Shown here in pieces: positions 42,126 to 51,909 of a stretch of DNA of 64,000 nucleotides. The notes under the pieces were generated by a model, which did not search any database, was not told the origin of the DNA, and saw only the letters and a list, made by a program, of their open reading frames with translations. Numbering within the stretch: position 1 is the first letter of the stretch; every line of letters begins with the position of its first letter. Both the position numbers and the translations under genes were made by a program. The stretch comes from Oceanimonas aquatica (GTDB lineage: Bacteria > Pseudomonadota > Gammaproteobacteria > Enterobacterales > Aeromonadaceae), in the NCBI RefSeq assembly GCF_030732065.1, contig NZ_JAVBHX010000010.1, positions 1 through 64,000 on the forward strand. Direction: 5' to 3'.

Positions 42126-42979
42126 CCCGGTGCCTCCCGGGCCTCGGCGGCGCGCCGGCGGGCGGCCAGATAGCCGTGTTTGGGGGCGAACACAAAGGCC
42201 AGCAGAAAGAGCAGGGTCTGCAACACCACGATCAGGGCGCCGGTGGCCCCATCGAGAAAATAACTGGCATAGGCGCCCACGGCGCTGGTCACGGCGCCCA
42301 GGCCGACGGCGATCATCAGCAGTACCGGAAAGCGATCGGTCAGCAGGTAGGCGGTGGCGCCGGGAGTGACCACCATGCAGATCACCAGAAAGGCGCCCAC
42401 CGTCTGCATGGCCGCTACCGTGCAGGCCGCCAGCAGGGTAAAGAACATCAGCTTGAGGTGAACGGGGTTGATGCCCACCGAGCGGGCGTGGTGCTCGTCG
42501 AAAAACACCACCAGCAGATCCTTCCATTTGCACACCAGCACCAGCAACGACACCAGACCGATGATCACCAGCTGGGCGATATCAAAGGGATCAATGGCAA
42601 GAATATTGCCGAGCACAATGGTGCGAATGTTGACCGCCATGGGCCTGAGCGACATCATGAACAGCCCCAGGGCGAAAAAGCCCGAAAAAATCAGGCCGAT
42701 GATCACGTCTTCCTTGAGTTTGCTGCGCTGATGCAGCAGCAGCATGGCGCCGGCGGCCAGGCCCCCGGCCACAAAGGCCCCCAGGGAAAACGGCAACCCC
42801 AGCAGGTAGGCGCCGGCCACCCCGGGCACAATGGAGTGGGACAGGGCATCGCCGATCAGCGACCAGCCCTTGAGCATCAGGTAGCAGGATAAAAAGGCGC
42901 ACACGCTCCCCACCAGGGCCGACACCCAGATGGCGTTGACCATGTAGCCGTAACCAAAGGGCTCAAGCAGAATCGTCAT
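42122..42979 (-). CDS. sitC: Mn/Fe ABC transporter permease, SitC type
   Basis: The 285-residue ABC-3 family permease carries [30 protein letters not shown], the same motif as the next gene, and a polar C-terminus. It overlaps sitB by 17 bp and sitD by 4 bp, which points to tight co-translation of the two channel subunits. Confidence 0.89.
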   Translation of the reverse strand: MTILLEPFGYGYMVNAIWVSALVGSVCAFLSCYLMLKGWSLIGDALSHSIVPGVAGAYLLGLPFSLGAFVAGGLAAGAMLLLHQRSKLKEDVIIGLIFSGFFALGLFMMSLRPMAVNIRTIVLGNILAIDPFDIAQLVIIGLVSLLVLVCKWKDLLVVFFDEHHARSVGINPVHLKLMFFTLLAACTVAAMQTVGAFLVICMVVTPGATAYLLTDRFPVLLMIAVGLGAVTSAVGAYASYFLDGATGALIVVLQTLLFLLAFVFAPKHGYLAARRRAAEAREAPG

Positions 42980-43847
42980 CGCTCCGCTCCCGCCGGGCTC
43001 GGCTTTGTACCCGGCCCCCCTCGATGATCAGTGGCCGTTCATCGTCGCTGATCACGCCAATGGGCGAGCTTTTGCCGGTCAGCATAAAATGGCGCAGCAC
43101 ACCGCCAAAGGCCAGCTCCAGGTTGGCCTGGTTGAAGGTGCTGGCGGTGGTGCCGTGGGCCAGAATGGTGCCCTTGATCAGCACGGTGCGATCGCAGAAC
43201 TCGGGCACAGAGCCCAGGTTGTGGGTGGAGACCAGCATCACCCGGCCTTCATCGCGCAGCTCCCGCAGCAGGGTAATGATGCGATCCTCGGTTTTCACAT
43301 CCACCCCGGTAAAGGGCTCGTCGAGCAGAATCACCCGGCCGTCCTGGGCCAGGGCCCGGGCCAGAAACACCCGCTTCTTCTGGCCGCCAGAGAGCTCACC
43401 AATCTGACGATGACGAAAGTCACTCATGCCCACCCGCGCCAGCGCCCGCGCCACGGCCTGGTGATCCGCCTCTTTCGGCCGGCGCAGCAAACCCATGTGG
43501 CCATAACGGCCCATCATCACCACATCTTCTACCAGCACCGGAAAGTTCCAGTCCACTTCTTCGGACTGGGGCACATAGGCCACCGCGTTGCTGCGCAGTG
43601 CCGCCGCCACCGGCTGGCCCAGCACACGAATATCGCCGGTCGCCAGCCGCACAAAGCCCATGATGGCCTTGAACAGGGTCGACTTGCCGGAGCCGTTCAC
43701 CCCCACCAGGGCGGCAATGGTACCCAGAGGCAGGTGAAAGCTGGCGTCGCGCAGGCCGGTATGGCCGTTGCGGTAGGTGACGGTGACGTTCTGCACCACC
43801 AGGCCGGCGCCGTCGAGTGAGGCGGCCTGGGTGTCGATGGTGCTCAT
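42963..43847 (-). CDS. sitB: Mn/Fe ABC transporter ATP-binding protein, SitB type
   Basis: A 294-residue ATPase with Walker [10 protein letters not shown], signature [15 protein letters not shown], Walker [14 protein letters not shown] and the switch His in VSTHNLGS. The segment [28 protein letters not shown] is characteristic of the manganese/zinc/iron (ABC-3) importers. It overlaps sitA by 4 bp. Confidence 0.9.
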   Translation of the reverse strand: MSTIDTQAASLDGAGLVVQNVTVTYRNGHTGLRDASFHLPLGTIAALVGVNGSGKSTLFKAIMGFVRLATGDIRVLGQPVAAALRSNAVAYVPQSEEVDWNFPVLVEDVVMMGRYGHMGLLRRPKEADHQAVARALARVGMSDFRHRQIGELSGGQKKRVFLARALAQDGRVILLDEPFTGVDVKTEDRIITLLRELRDEGRVMLVSTHNLGSVPEFCDRTVLIKGTILAHGTTASTFNQANLELAFGGVLRHFMLTGKSSPIGVISDDERPLIIEGGRVQSRARRERSDDDSA

Positions 43848-44752
43848 TCCAGCCCCTCGGTAATGCCCTGAGCAATGGTCTCCGAAGTGACCCGCAACAA
43901 CTCGAGGTAGGTGGGCACCGGTCCGTCGGGCTCGCTCAGGGAGTCGACGTAGAGTACACCGCCGTAATGGGCGCCGGTTTCCCGGGCCACCTGACGGGCA
44001 GGCTTGTCGGAAATGGTGCTTTCGCTGAACACCGCCGGAATATTGTGCTTACGTACGCTGTCGATCACGTGGCGCACCTGCTGGGGGGTGCCCTGCTGAT
44101 CGGCGTTGATGGGCCACAGGTACAGCTCCTTCAGGCCGTAGTCCCGGGCCAGATAGGAAAAGGCCCCTTCACTGGTCACCAGCCAGCGCTGATGCTCGGG
44201 AATGGCGGCAAACAGGGCTCGCAGGGGCGCGGTCTGATTGATGATTTGTTGCTGGTAGGCCTCGGCGTTGGCCCGGTAGACCTCGGCATTGCCCGGATCG
44301 TACTGCACAAAGGCGGCGAGAATATTATCGACGTAAATCAGGGCGTTATCCGGTGACATCCAGGCATGAGGGTTGGGTTTTCCGCGGTAGGGCCCTTCAT
44401 CAATGCTCATGGGCACTATGCCCTCGCTCACCACTACTTCGGGAATGTCTTTCAGGTTCTGGTAAAAGCGTTCGAACCACAGCTCCAGGTTCAGACCATT
44501 GGACAGCAGCAGCTGTGCATTGTGAGCGCGCAGAATGTCGCCGGGGGTGGGCTGGTATTCATGAATTTCAGCGCCTGGCTTGGTGATGGACTCCACCAGG
44601 GCGGCGCTGCCGGCCACGTTTTGCGCCATGTCGGCGATCACGGTAAAGGTAGTGACCGCCTTGAACTTTGCCTGAGCGCTCGCTGGCGGTACCGCCAGCA
44701 CCAGCAACAGCGCCATCCCTCCAAGTACGTGTTTGGTCATACAGTCAACCAT
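43844..44752 (-). CDS. sitA: Mn/Fe ABC transporter periplasmic binding protein, SitA type
   Basis: The 302-residue precursor has a signal peptide ending near ASA and a cluster A-I metal-binding fold ([19 protein letters not shown]). Metal-site histidines lie in [11 protein letters not shown] and PNPHAWMSP, with Glu in [11 protein letters not shown] and Asp in [12 protein letters not shown], a His-His-Glu-Asp set typical of Mn/Fe rather than Zn proteins. GGGAGGGG supports the start at 44752; ATG at 44740 is an alternative. I see no clear MntR or Fur box in the 52 bp upstream. Confidence 0.9.
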   Translation of the reverse strand: MVDCMTKHVLGGMALLLVLAVPPASAQAKFKAVTTFTVIADMAQNVAGSAALVESITKPGAEIHEYQPTPGDILRAHNAQLLLSNGLNLELWFERFYQNLKDIPEVVVSEGIVPMSIDEGPYRGKPNPHAWMSPDNALIYVDNILAAFVQYDPGNAEVYRANAEAYQQQIINQTAPLRALFAAIPEHQRWLVTSEGAFSYLARDYGLKELYLWPINADQQGTPQQVRHVIDSVRKHNIPAVFSESTISDKPARQVARETGAHYGGVLYVDSLSEPDGPVPTYLELLRVTSETIAQGITEGLE

Positions 44753-44804
44753 GGCCCCTCCCTCATTCCTTTATGATGGTGCCTGGGCGGCGTTCCGGCC
44801 AGCC

Positions 44805-45677
44805 TCAGGCCCCGGCCGCTGCCCGGCAGGTGTCCACAAACCGGCGCAACAGCGCGGAGTGGTACTTTTGCCGGTGCCACACCAGCGACAGAGTACGGGG
44901 CAGATCGAGTCCGACATCGATCACCACCAGCCGCCCCCGGGCCAGCCGATCCGCCGCCGCCAGCCGGGAGATCAGCGCCAGCCCCAGCCCCTGCTCCACC
45001 GCCTGCATTACGGCTTCCGGGGTGTTCAGCTCCAGTACTCTGCCCATGTCGGCCAGATGGGGCGCCAGCTGGCGGTCGAATTGCTCACGGCTGCCGGAGC
45101 GGGGTTCGCGCAAAACCCAGTCGCTGCCGGCCAGACAGGCGGGCGTCAGGCAGCCTTGCCCCGCCAGTACATGAGAGGGGCCGGCGACGATCAGCATTTC
45201 ATCCTGCAGCCAGTCTTGCGTATCCAGCTCGGCGTGGCGGTTTTCCCCCTCGATCAACGCCATGTCCAGCTCAAAGCGGGCCACCATGTCGCACAGGGTC
45301 TGGGTATTGGTGATGGTGACTCCGGCCTGCAGCCAGGGCTGGCGGGCCAGCAGCGCCGGCAGCAGGTAGTTGCCGATGGTCTGGCTGGCCCCCAGGCGCA
45401 GGTGGCCGGTGAGCTCACCGCCACCCTCGAACTGGCGCTCGATATCCGCCACCCGGCTGAGCACATCTTCCGCCAGGGGTTGTAGCCGCAGCCCCTGATC
45501 GTTGAGCTGCAACCTGGGGTGTACCCGATCGAACAGCGGGCTGCCCAGCCGCCGCTCCAGCTCGCTCAGCGACTGGGACACGGCGCCCCGGCTAAGGCAG
45601 ACTTCCTCCGCCGCCAGTCCCAGGTTGCCGTGACGGGCGATGCTGGCAAATACCTGCAGTTGTTTCAGGGTAATCAT
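44805..45677 (-). CDS. LysR-family transcriptional regulator
   Basis: A 290-residue regulator: N-terminal helix-turn-helix (MITLKQLQVFASIARHGNLGLAAEEVCLSRGAVSQSLSELERRLG) and an effector domain of the CysB/YeiE-like kind. It is divergent from the TDT carrier gene (91 bp apart), so that carrier is its likely target. It is also codirectional with sitABCD 52 bp downstream, and read-through could couple them. Confidence 0.85.
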   Translation of the reverse strand: MITLKQLQVFASIARHGNLGLAAEEVCLSRGAVSQSLSELERRLGSPLFDRVHPRLQLNDQGLRLQPLAEDVLSRVADIERQFEGGGELTGHLRLGASQTIGNYLLPALLARQPWLQAGVTITNTQTLCDMVARFELDMALIEGENRHAELDTQDWLQDEMLIVAGPSHVLAGQGCLTPACLAGSDWVLREPRSGSREQFDRQLAPHLADMGRVLELNTPEAVMQAVEQGLGLALISRLAAADRLARGRLVVIDVGLDLPRTLSLVWHRQKYHSALLRRFVDTCRAAAGA

Positions 45678-45768
45678 TTAGCTTTTCCAAACGCTTGCTT
45701 TAAAACATTTGGATATTATAAACGAAGTGGCTTTTCTATGATGGCGACAGTCACTGAGGAGCGCCGTT
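45678..45768. promoter_or_regulatory. Divergent LysR/TDT-carrier promoter region
   Basis: The 91-bp region is A/T rich around 45700-45735 (AAAACATTTGGATATTATAAACG) and contains overlapping -10-like sequences for both directions. LysR regulators usually bind such T-N11-A sites between divergent genes. No single operator can be fixed by eye. Confidence 0.35.
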
Positions 45769-46740
45769 ATGCTGAATACCACTCGCCAACGTCTTGCCGC
45801 CACCCCCACCCCCATGGCCGGGCTGGCCCTGGGCATTGCCAGCCTGGGCTGGTGCTGGGAAAACACCGGCCTGTTTGCCGGTCAGGCCCAGAGCCTGGCC
45901 GCAGCCATCGCCGCCGTGCTGCTGCTGATCCTGACCGCCAAGTTTGTGCTGCATCCGCGCCTGCTGGCGGAAGATCTGGCCCACCCGGTGGTGGGCAGCG
46001 TGGTACCCACCTTTGCCATGGCCACCATGGTGGTGTCAGCGTCACTGGAAGGAAGCGCACGGGATCTGCTGTGGGGACTGGGCACCGGCCTGCATGTGGT
46101 ATTTTTACTGGCCTTTGCCCGGCACCGGCTGCAGGCCTTTCGCCTGCACCACATGGTGCCCAGCTGGTTTGTACCGCCGGTGGGTATTATCGTGGCTGCC
46201 GTGGCCAGCCCGGGAGGCGCCCTTGAGCCGCTGGCGCAAGGCCTGATGTGGTTTGGTCTGGTGTGTTACGGTCTGCTGCTGCCGCTGATGCTGTACCGGC
46301 TGATCTTCTGTGCCGAGGTGCCCGACGCCGCCAAGCCCACCATCGCCATTCTGGCGGCCCCCGCCAGCCTGTCTCTGGCCGGTTATCTGACCGTGAGCAC
46401 TCAGCCGGATCTGTTGCTGGTGGCGGTATTGCTGGGCATTGCAGTATTGATGACGGCGCTGATCTACCTGGCCCTGTTCCACCTGCTTCGGCTGCCGTTC
46501 AGCCCGGGCTACGCCGCCTTTACCTTTCCGCTGGTGATCGGCGCCACCGCCCTGTTCAAGGTGGCCGGCCTGGCCGCCGAGCTGGGGCTGGACGGTGTCG
46601 CCCTGGCCCGGCTGGAAGGTCTGGCGCAACTGGAGCTGATGGTGGCCACCCTGATGGTGAGCTACGTGGCCCTGCGCTACGCCCTGCGCTTTACCGCCCT
46701 TGGCCGGCTGCGGTTAACGGGCCGGCAGGTCGCTCAGTAA
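45769..46740 (+). CDS. TDT-family (tellurite-resistance/dicarboxylate) transporter
   Basis: A 323-residue protein with ten hydrophobic segments and the SLAC1/TehA layout (PMAGLALGIASLGWCWEN at the start, VVGSVVPTFAMATMVVSAS and SWFVPPVGIIVAAVASPGG). Family members carry anions such as malate, sulfite or tellurite-related species; the substrate here is not known. The LysR gene is divergent. Its stop overlaps, tail to tail, the end of the next gene by 7 bp. Confidence 0.83.
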   Translation: MLNTTRQRLAATPTPMAGLALGIASLGWCWENTGLFAGQAQSLAAAIAAVLLLILTAKFVLHPRLLAEDLAHPVVGSVVPTFAMATMVVSASLEGSARDLLWGLGTGLHVVFLLAFARHRLQAFRLHHMVPSWFVPPVGIIVAAVASPGGALEPLAQGLMWFGLVCYGLLLPLMLYRLIFCAEVPDAAKPTIAILAAPASLSLAGYLTVSTQPDLLLVAVLLGIAVLMTALIYLALFHLLRLPFSPGYAAFTFPLVIGATALFKVAGLAAELGLDGVALARLEGLAQLELMVATLMVSYVALRYALRFTALGRLRLTGRQVAQ

Positions 46741-47768
46741 TTCACATCGGGCACCGGCAGGGTACAGCCTTCCCGGCTGCTCTTTTCCGCCAGATGAATG
46801 ATATTGAGCCCGTTGAGCGCGTCACGAATGGTGACCGGCAGCGGGCCCTCCCCGCGAATGGCCCTGGCAGTGGCTTCGTAAAAATGGCGATATCCCCCCA
46901 CCTCGGACACGATCACTTCCGGCTCGCCGTCGGAATAAAACACGCCGTAATCGCTTTCAGCTTCCTTCGCCAGGTAGGGTGAGCCGGGCACAATGCCGTC
47001 CCGCAGCCGCTCTTCCTGAGGATCGAAGCCCCGTTTAATGTAACAGCCCCGCTCCCCCTGCAGCTTGAAGCGCAGGGTCGGCCCGGGATGATAAGAGCTG
47101 GAGTGCAGCAGCACTTCCTTGTCGCTGTAGTGCAGTTGCACATGAAAGTAATCGGTCACGTCCGAGCCCGGCCGCTGAGACAGGCACCGGCCGGTCACCG
47201 CCAGTGGCTTGCCAAACAGCTCCAGGGTCTGATCCACCAGATGCCCGCCCAGATCGAACCAGGAGCCGGCGCCCACTCCGGGTTGATCTTCCTGACCTTC
47301 GGGGGTGGGGCGAAAACGGTCGAAGTGGGATTCAAAAGCATGCACCGGACCCACCTTGCCCTCATCCAGCAACCGCCGAATGGTAAGAAAGTCGCTGTCC
47401 CAGCGGCGGTTGTGAAAGGGGATCAGGCACAACCGGCTGGTTTCGGCCAGGCGCATCAGCTCGCTGCCCTGATGAAGCTGGGTTACCGCCGGGTTTTCCA
47501 TCACCACGTGCAGGCCCAGGCTCAGGGCCTTGCGCCCCAGCTCGTAGTGCACCTCGTTGGGCGCGGTGATCACCACCAGCCGGGCGCCGGACTCCTTCAG
47601 CATCTCATCCACATCGGTATACACCCGCACATCGGGCCAGTCCCGCTCTACCCGCTCCGGCCGTGAAGTGTGAATGGCCACCAGCTCGAACTCCGGCAAA
47701 CTGTCGATAAAGGGCAGATGGTAAATACTGGCCGACTGGCCATAGCCGATCACGGCGGTTTTGATCAT
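46734..47768 (-). CDS. Gfo/Idh/MocA-family oxidoreductase (YdgJ-like)
   Basis: The 344-residue NAD(P)-dependent oxidoreductase has a Rossmann N-terminus (IKTAVIGYGQSASIYHLPFI) and the C-terminal alpha/beta domain of the family. The motif ENPAVTQLHQG stands where EKP is usual, so the catalytic Lys is replaced by Asn in this copy. The expected His is kept in GSWFDLGGHLVDQ. Homologues act on sugars or inositols. Substrate unknown; the missing Lys may alter activity. Confidence 0.8.
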   Translation of the reverse strand: MIKTAVIGYGQSASIYHLPFIDSLPEFELVAIHTSRPERVERDWPDVRVYTDVDEMLKESGARLVVITAPNEVHYELGRKALSLGLHVVMENPAVTQLHQGSELMRLAETSRLCLIPFHNRRWDSDFLTIRRLLDEGKVGPVHAFESHFDRFRPTPEGQEDQPGVGAGSWFDLGGHLVDQTLELFGKPLAVTGRCLSQRPGSDVTDYFHVQLHYSDKEVLLHSSSYHPGPTLRFKLQGERGCYIKRGFDPQEERLRDGIVPGSPYLAKEAESDYGVFYSDGEPEVIVSEVGGYRHFYEATARAIRGEGPLPVTIRDALNGLNIIHLAEKSSREGCTLPVPDVNY

Positions 47769-48166
47769 GGTAAAACCTCATCGAACACCGGTGCACTGAC
47801 AGGCCCCGGCGCGGTAAGAAAAAGACATTCAGCCTCACAACAAAACACAGCCCCTGCCGCCGGGTCAAGGCTCGGTCAGCCCCCACTGCCGACGCGGTTC
47901 AGGCGCCAAAGCCTCATTGGCGCCGGGTCCGGACTCGAGGAGAGCCCTCCGCCCGGCCTCGCGACGATGGCGTGGTAAAAATATTCCTTTTTATGCAAGC
48001 ACTTAAACTGTGATCGTGGCGGTAATCGGGACAAAAACCGTGTTTCGAGTATAGATAAACATGGCATGGCCGGCGGGGGTGGTGCCATGCTGATACGGCT
48101 ACCGGACAACCTGGTGACCGATCAACCAGAGGGCCTCACCCGGCCCCAGTCAGGGAGAAGGAATTC
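47769..48166. promoter_or_regulatory. Upstream region of glcDEF, no gene seen
   Basis: These 398 bp contain no supported reading frame. The part next to the Gfo/Idh/MocA gene is GC-rich, while 47985-48060 is A/T richer (AAAAATATTCCTTTTTATGCAAGC, TAGATAAAC) and is the likely glc promoter area. TGTGATCG at about 48010 could be half of a CRP or FNR-type site, but I see no second half. AGGGAGAAGGA precedes glcD. Confidence 0.4.
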
Positions 48167-49612
48167 ATGACCAGCCCTCAGGCGACACTGCGTACCACCC
48201 TGGCCGAGGCCTTTCGGGCCTTTATCGAGCCGGAATACGTGATCACCGACGCCGAAACCCAGAAACCCTACGAATGCGACGGCCTCTCCATGTATTGTGA
48301 GATGCCGCTGCTGGTGGTGCTGCCGGGCACGGTAGAAGCAGTGCAGCAAGTGCTGCGACTGTGCCACCAGCACCGAGTGCCGGTGGTGGCCCGGGGCGCG
48401 GGCACCGGCCTGTGCGCCGGCGCCATGCCCAGCAACGACGGCGTGCTGCTGTCGATGGCCCGCTTCAAACACATTCTCGACATAGACCCACTGGCGCGCA
48501 CCGCCCGGCTGCAGCCCGGGGTGCGCAACCTGGCCATCAGCGAGGCGGCGGCCCCCTACGGCCTGTATTACGGACCCGATCCCTCATCCCAGATAGCCTG
48601 CACCATCGGCGGCAACGTGGCGGAAAACTCCGGCGGCGTGCACTGCCTCAAATACGGCCTGACGGTGCACAATCTGCAAAAGGTAGAGCTGCTTACCGTC
48701 GAAGGCGAACGCCTGGTGTTCGGCCATGACGGTCTCGACTGCCAGGGGCCGGATCTGCTGGCGCTGCTCACCGGCTCCGAAGGCCTGCTCGGCATCATCA
48801 CCGAGGTCACGGTCAGGCTGCTGCCGCAGCCGGAACAGGCCCGGGTGGTGATGGCCGCCTTTGACCGGGTAGAGCAGGCCGGCGATGCCGTGGGCGCGGT
48901 GATCGCCGACGGCATTATTCCCGCCGGTCTGGAAATGATGGACAGCCACGCCATCGTCGCCGCCGAGGCCTTTGCTCACGCCGGCTACCCCACCGAGGCT
49001 CAGGCCCTGCTGTTGTGCGAGCTGGACGGCACCCGGGAGGAAGTGACCGAATACATCGCCCGGGTGGAACGTATTTTTCGCGAGCAGGGCGCGAGTCAAA
49101 TCCGGGTCTCCCAAAGCGAGGCCGAGCGGGCTCTGCTGTGGAAGGGACGCAAGTCGGCTTTCCCTGCCGTGGGACGAATTTCCCCCGACTACTACTGCAT
49201 GGACGGCACCATACCCCGAGGCCAGCTTGCCCGCGTGCTGACCGAAATGCAGCGCATGTCGACGCACTACGGCCTGCGGGTGGCCAACGTGTTTCACGCC
49301 GGCGACGGCAACCTGCACCCGCTGATTTTGTTCGACGCCAATGTACCCGGTGAATTTGAGCGCACCGAGGAGTTCGGCGGCAAAATTCTGGAGCTGTGCG
49401 TGGAAGTGGGCGGCTGCATCACCGGCGAGCACGGGGTTGGCATCGAGAAAATCCGCCAGATGCCGGTGCAGTTCAGCGACCAGGAGCTTGCCCAGTTTCA
49501 CGCCATCAAGGCGGCCTTTGATGCCCTCGGCACCCTGAATCCGGGCAAGGGCATTCCCCTGCTCAAGCACTGCCAGGAATACCGCACCCTCGACCACAAG
49601 GAGGCCCGCTGA
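48167..49612 (+). CDS. glcD: Glycolate oxidase subunit GlcD
   Basis: A 481-residue FAD-binding oxidoreductase with the PCMH flavin domain (VPVVARGAGTGLCAGAMPSNDGV, GCTIGGNVAENSGG-like core) and the C-terminal FAD-oxidase domain (VFHAGDGNLHPLI, GEHGVGIEKI). GlcDEF oxidises glycolate to glyoxylate with electrons to quinone. Its stop overlaps the glcE start. No glcC, glcG or glcB accompanies it here. Confidence 0.94.
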   Translation: MTSPQATLRTTLAEAFRAFIEPEYVITDAETQKPYECDGLSMYCEMPLLVVLPGTVEAVQQVLRLCHQHRVPVVARGAGTGLCAGAMPSNDGVLLSMARFKHILDIDPLARTARLQPGVRNLAISEAAAPYGLYYGPDPSSQIACTIGGNVAENSGGVHCLKYGLTVHNLQKVELLTVEGERLVFGHDGLDCQGPDLLALLTGSEGLLGIITEVTVRLLPQPEQARVVMAAFDRVEQAGDAVGAVIADGIIPAGLEMMDSHAIVAAEAFAHAGYPTEAQALLLCELDGTREEVTEYIARVERIFREQGASQIRVSQSEAERALLWKGRKSAFPAVGRISPDYYCMDGTIPRGQLARVLTEMQRMSTHYGLRVANVFHAGDGNLHPLILFDANVPGEFERTEEFGGKILELCVEVGGCITGEHGVGIEKIRQMPVQFSDQELAQFHAIKAAFDALGTLNPGKGIPLLKHCQEYRTLDHKEAR

Positions 49613-50670
49613 TGGCGGATTTGACTTCAGCCCTGCTGGAACAAGTGCAACAGGCCCGGACCGATGGCACCCGGCTCAACCTGGTCGGCGGCAACAGCAA
49701 ACCCTTTATGGGCCGGACGGCCGAAGGCGAACCACTGTCACTTTCCGGCCATCGCGGCATCGTCAGCTACCACCCGGTGGAATTGGTACTCACCGCCCGC
49801 GCCGGCACGCCCGTGGCCGAGGTACAGGCCACCCTGGCCGAGCGGGGCCAGATGCTGGCCTGCGATCCACCCTTGTTTGACGGCCAGGCCACGCTCGGAG
49901 GCACCCTGGCCTGTCACTTGTCCGGGCCGGGTCGGCCCTGGAGCGGCTCGATTCGGGATCAGCTGCTGGGGCTGCGGCTCATCAACGGCCAGGGTGAGCA
50001 CCTGCGCTTTGGCGGCCAGGTCATGAAGAACGTGGCCGGCTACGATGTCTCCCGACTGCAGGCCGGCGCCATGGGCACCCTGGGGGTGATCACCGAGCTC
50101 AGTTTCAAGGTGATGCCGGTTCCCGAGTGCACCCTGACCCTGGTGCACGAACTGGACGCCGACGCCGCACTTATCGAGATGAACCGGCTGGCGGCACAGC
50201 CCCGGCCACTCACCGCCGCCTGCTGGCTGGACAACCGTCTCTATCTGCGGCTGTCCGGCGCCGCCAGCGCGGTGGAAAGCACCGCTCACACCTGGCCGGG
50301 TGAGGTGCTGGAAGACGGCAATGCCTTCTGGCGGGATCTGCGCGAGCAGCGACTGGCGTTTTTTACCGGCAACGCCCCCCTGTGGCGCTTTTCGGTGCGT
50401 TCCACCGCCCCTCATGACCTGCCCGACGCAGCCTGGCTGCTCGACTGGGGCGGCAGCCAGCGCTGGCTGCGGGGCGAGTTCGACAAGGCCGAACTGGAAC
50501 GGCTGGCCGAGGCGGCCGGGGGCCAGGTGGCCCTGTACCGCGGCGGCAACCGTGATGCCGAGGTGCTGCACACCCTGCCGGCGCCCATGCAGGCACTGCA
50601 GCGCCGACTCAAGGCGGCGCTGGATCCGGACGGCCTGTTCAACCCGGGCCGGCTCTACGGCTGGTTGTAA
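49612..50670 (+). CDS. glcE: Glycolate oxidase subunit GlcE
   Basis: The 352-residue second flavin subunit shows NLVGGNSKPFMGR at the start, FDGQATLGGTLACHLSGPGRPWSGS and FGGQVMKNVAGYDVSRL, all GlcE features. The length matches E. coli (350). It overlaps glcD by 1 bp (TGATG) and is followed by glcF after 11 bp. Confidence 0.94.
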   Translation: MADLTSALLEQVQQARTDGTRLNLVGGNSKPFMGRTAEGEPLSLSGHRGIVSYHPVELVLTARAGTPVAEVQATLAERGQMLACDPPLFDGQATLGGTLACHLSGPGRPWSGSIRDQLLGLRLINGQGEHLRFGGQVMKNVAGYDVSRLQAGAMGTLGVITELSFKVMPVPECTLTLVHELDADAALIEMNRLAAQPRPLTAACWLDNRLYLRLSGAASAVESTAHTWPGEVLEDGNAFWRDLREQRLAFFTGNAPLWRFSVRSTAPHDLPDAAWLLDWGGSQRWLRGEFDKAELERLAEAAGGQVALYRGGNRDAEVLHTLPAPMQALQRRLKAALDPDGLFNPGRLYGWL

Positions 50671-50681
50671 AGGACGACATC

Positions 50682-51896
50682 ATGCGTACAGACATTCATG
50701 TGAAATACCTGGATCATCCCGAGATTGCAGAAGCCGAGTCGATTCTGCGCAGCTGCGTGCACTGTGGCTTCTGCACCGCCACCTGCCCCACCTACCAGCA
50801 GCTGGGCGACGAGCGGGACGGCCCGCGCGGGCGCATTTATCTTATTAAACAGATGCTCGAAAGCGGTGAAATCAGCGAGAAATCCCAAACCCACCTGGAC
50901 CGCTGCCTGACCTGCCGCAGCTGCGAGACCACCTGTCCGTCGGGGGTGCGTTACGGCCGGCTGGCGGACATCGGCCGCAGCATCATGGAGCAGCAACTGC
51001 CTCGCACCCCGGGCCAGCGCCTGCTGCGCTGGCTGCTGCGTAACGTGCTGCCCTATTCCGCCCGGCTGAGCCCGCTGCTGGTGCTGGGGCGCATGGCACG
51101 GCCGCTGTTGCCGGCGGCGCTGGCTGCCAAGGTGCCACCGGCGCAAGCAACGGGCATTCTGCCCGACCGCCGTCATTCCAGAGTGATGCTGGCGCTGGGC
51201 GGCTGTGCCCAGGCGGCGGCCACGCCCAACACCAACGCCGCCGCAACCCGAGTGCTGGACCGGCTCGGCATCCGTCTGGTGCAGGCCCCCGGGTCGGGCT
51301 GCTGCGGGGCGGTCAGCTATCATCTCTCGGCCCACGAGGAAGGACTAAACTTTATGCGTCGCAATATCGACGCCTGGTGGCCCCATATTCAGGCCGGCGC
51401 CGAGGCCATTGTGATCAGCGCCTCGGGCTGCGGCGCCATGGTAAAGGAATACGGCGACAAACTGGCGCACGACCCGGCCTACGCCGAGCGGGCGCGCCGG
51501 GTCAGCGAGCTGACCCGGGATCTGAGCGAGGTGCTGGCGAATGAGGATCTGGGCAAGCTGAAGCTGGCCGGCACCGGCCGCAAAACGGCGGTGCACTGCC
51601 CCTGCACCCTGCAGCACGCTCTCGGGCTGGGTGATCAGGTCGAGGCCATACTGCGCCGGGCGGGGCTGGAATTGACTCCGGTCAAGGACGGTCATCTGTG
51701 TTGTGGCTCGGCGGGGACCTATTCAATCCTGCAGCCCGAGCTCAGCCAGCAACTGCTCGGCAACAAGCTGGATGCGCTCAGCGCAGGCAATCCCGAGCAG
51801 ATCGTCACCGCCAACGTGGGTTGCCAGCTGCATCTGGCCAGCCGCTCAAGGGTGCCGGTAAAGCACTGGATTGAGCTGCTCGACCCCGGCGAATAG
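50682..51896 (+). CDS. glcF: Glycolate oxidase iron-sulfur subunit GlcF
   Basis: A 404-residue protein with two N-terminal 4Fe-4S ferredoxin motifs (CVHCGFCTATCPTYQ and CLTCRSCETTCPSGVRYG) and two C-terminal CCG domains (CCGAVSYH and CCGSAGTYSIL). It passes electrons from GlcDE towards the quinone pool. The length is close to E. coli GlcF (407). Last gene of the unit, convergent with a LysR gene 13 bp away. Confidence 0.95.
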   Translation: MRTDIHVKYLDHPEIAEAESILRSCVHCGFCTATCPTYQQLGDERDGPRGRIYLIKQMLESGEISEKSQTHLDRCLTCRSCETTCPSGVRYGRLADIGRSIMEQQLPRTPGQRLLRWLLRNVLPYSARLSPLLVLGRMARPLLPAALAAKVPPAQATGILPDRRHSRVMLALGGCAQAAATPNTNAAATRVLDRLGIRLVQAPGSGCCGAVSYHLSAHEEGLNFMRRNIDAWWPHIQAGAEAIVISASGCGAMVKEYGDKLAHDPAYAERARRVSELTRDLSEVLANEDLGKLKLAGTGRKTAVHCPCTLQHALGLGDQVEAILRRAGLELTPVKDGHLCCGSAGTYSILQPELSQQLLGNKLDALSAGNPEQIVTANVGCQLHLASRSRVPVKHWIELLDPGE

Positions 51897-51909
51897 GCTC
51901 AGGAGGTCG

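Noticed and set aside
47769-48166. Small genes in the gap before glcD
   Set aside because: Short frames exist on the minus strand (around 47876-48109), but none has a ribosome binding site, coding-like composition or recognisable product.
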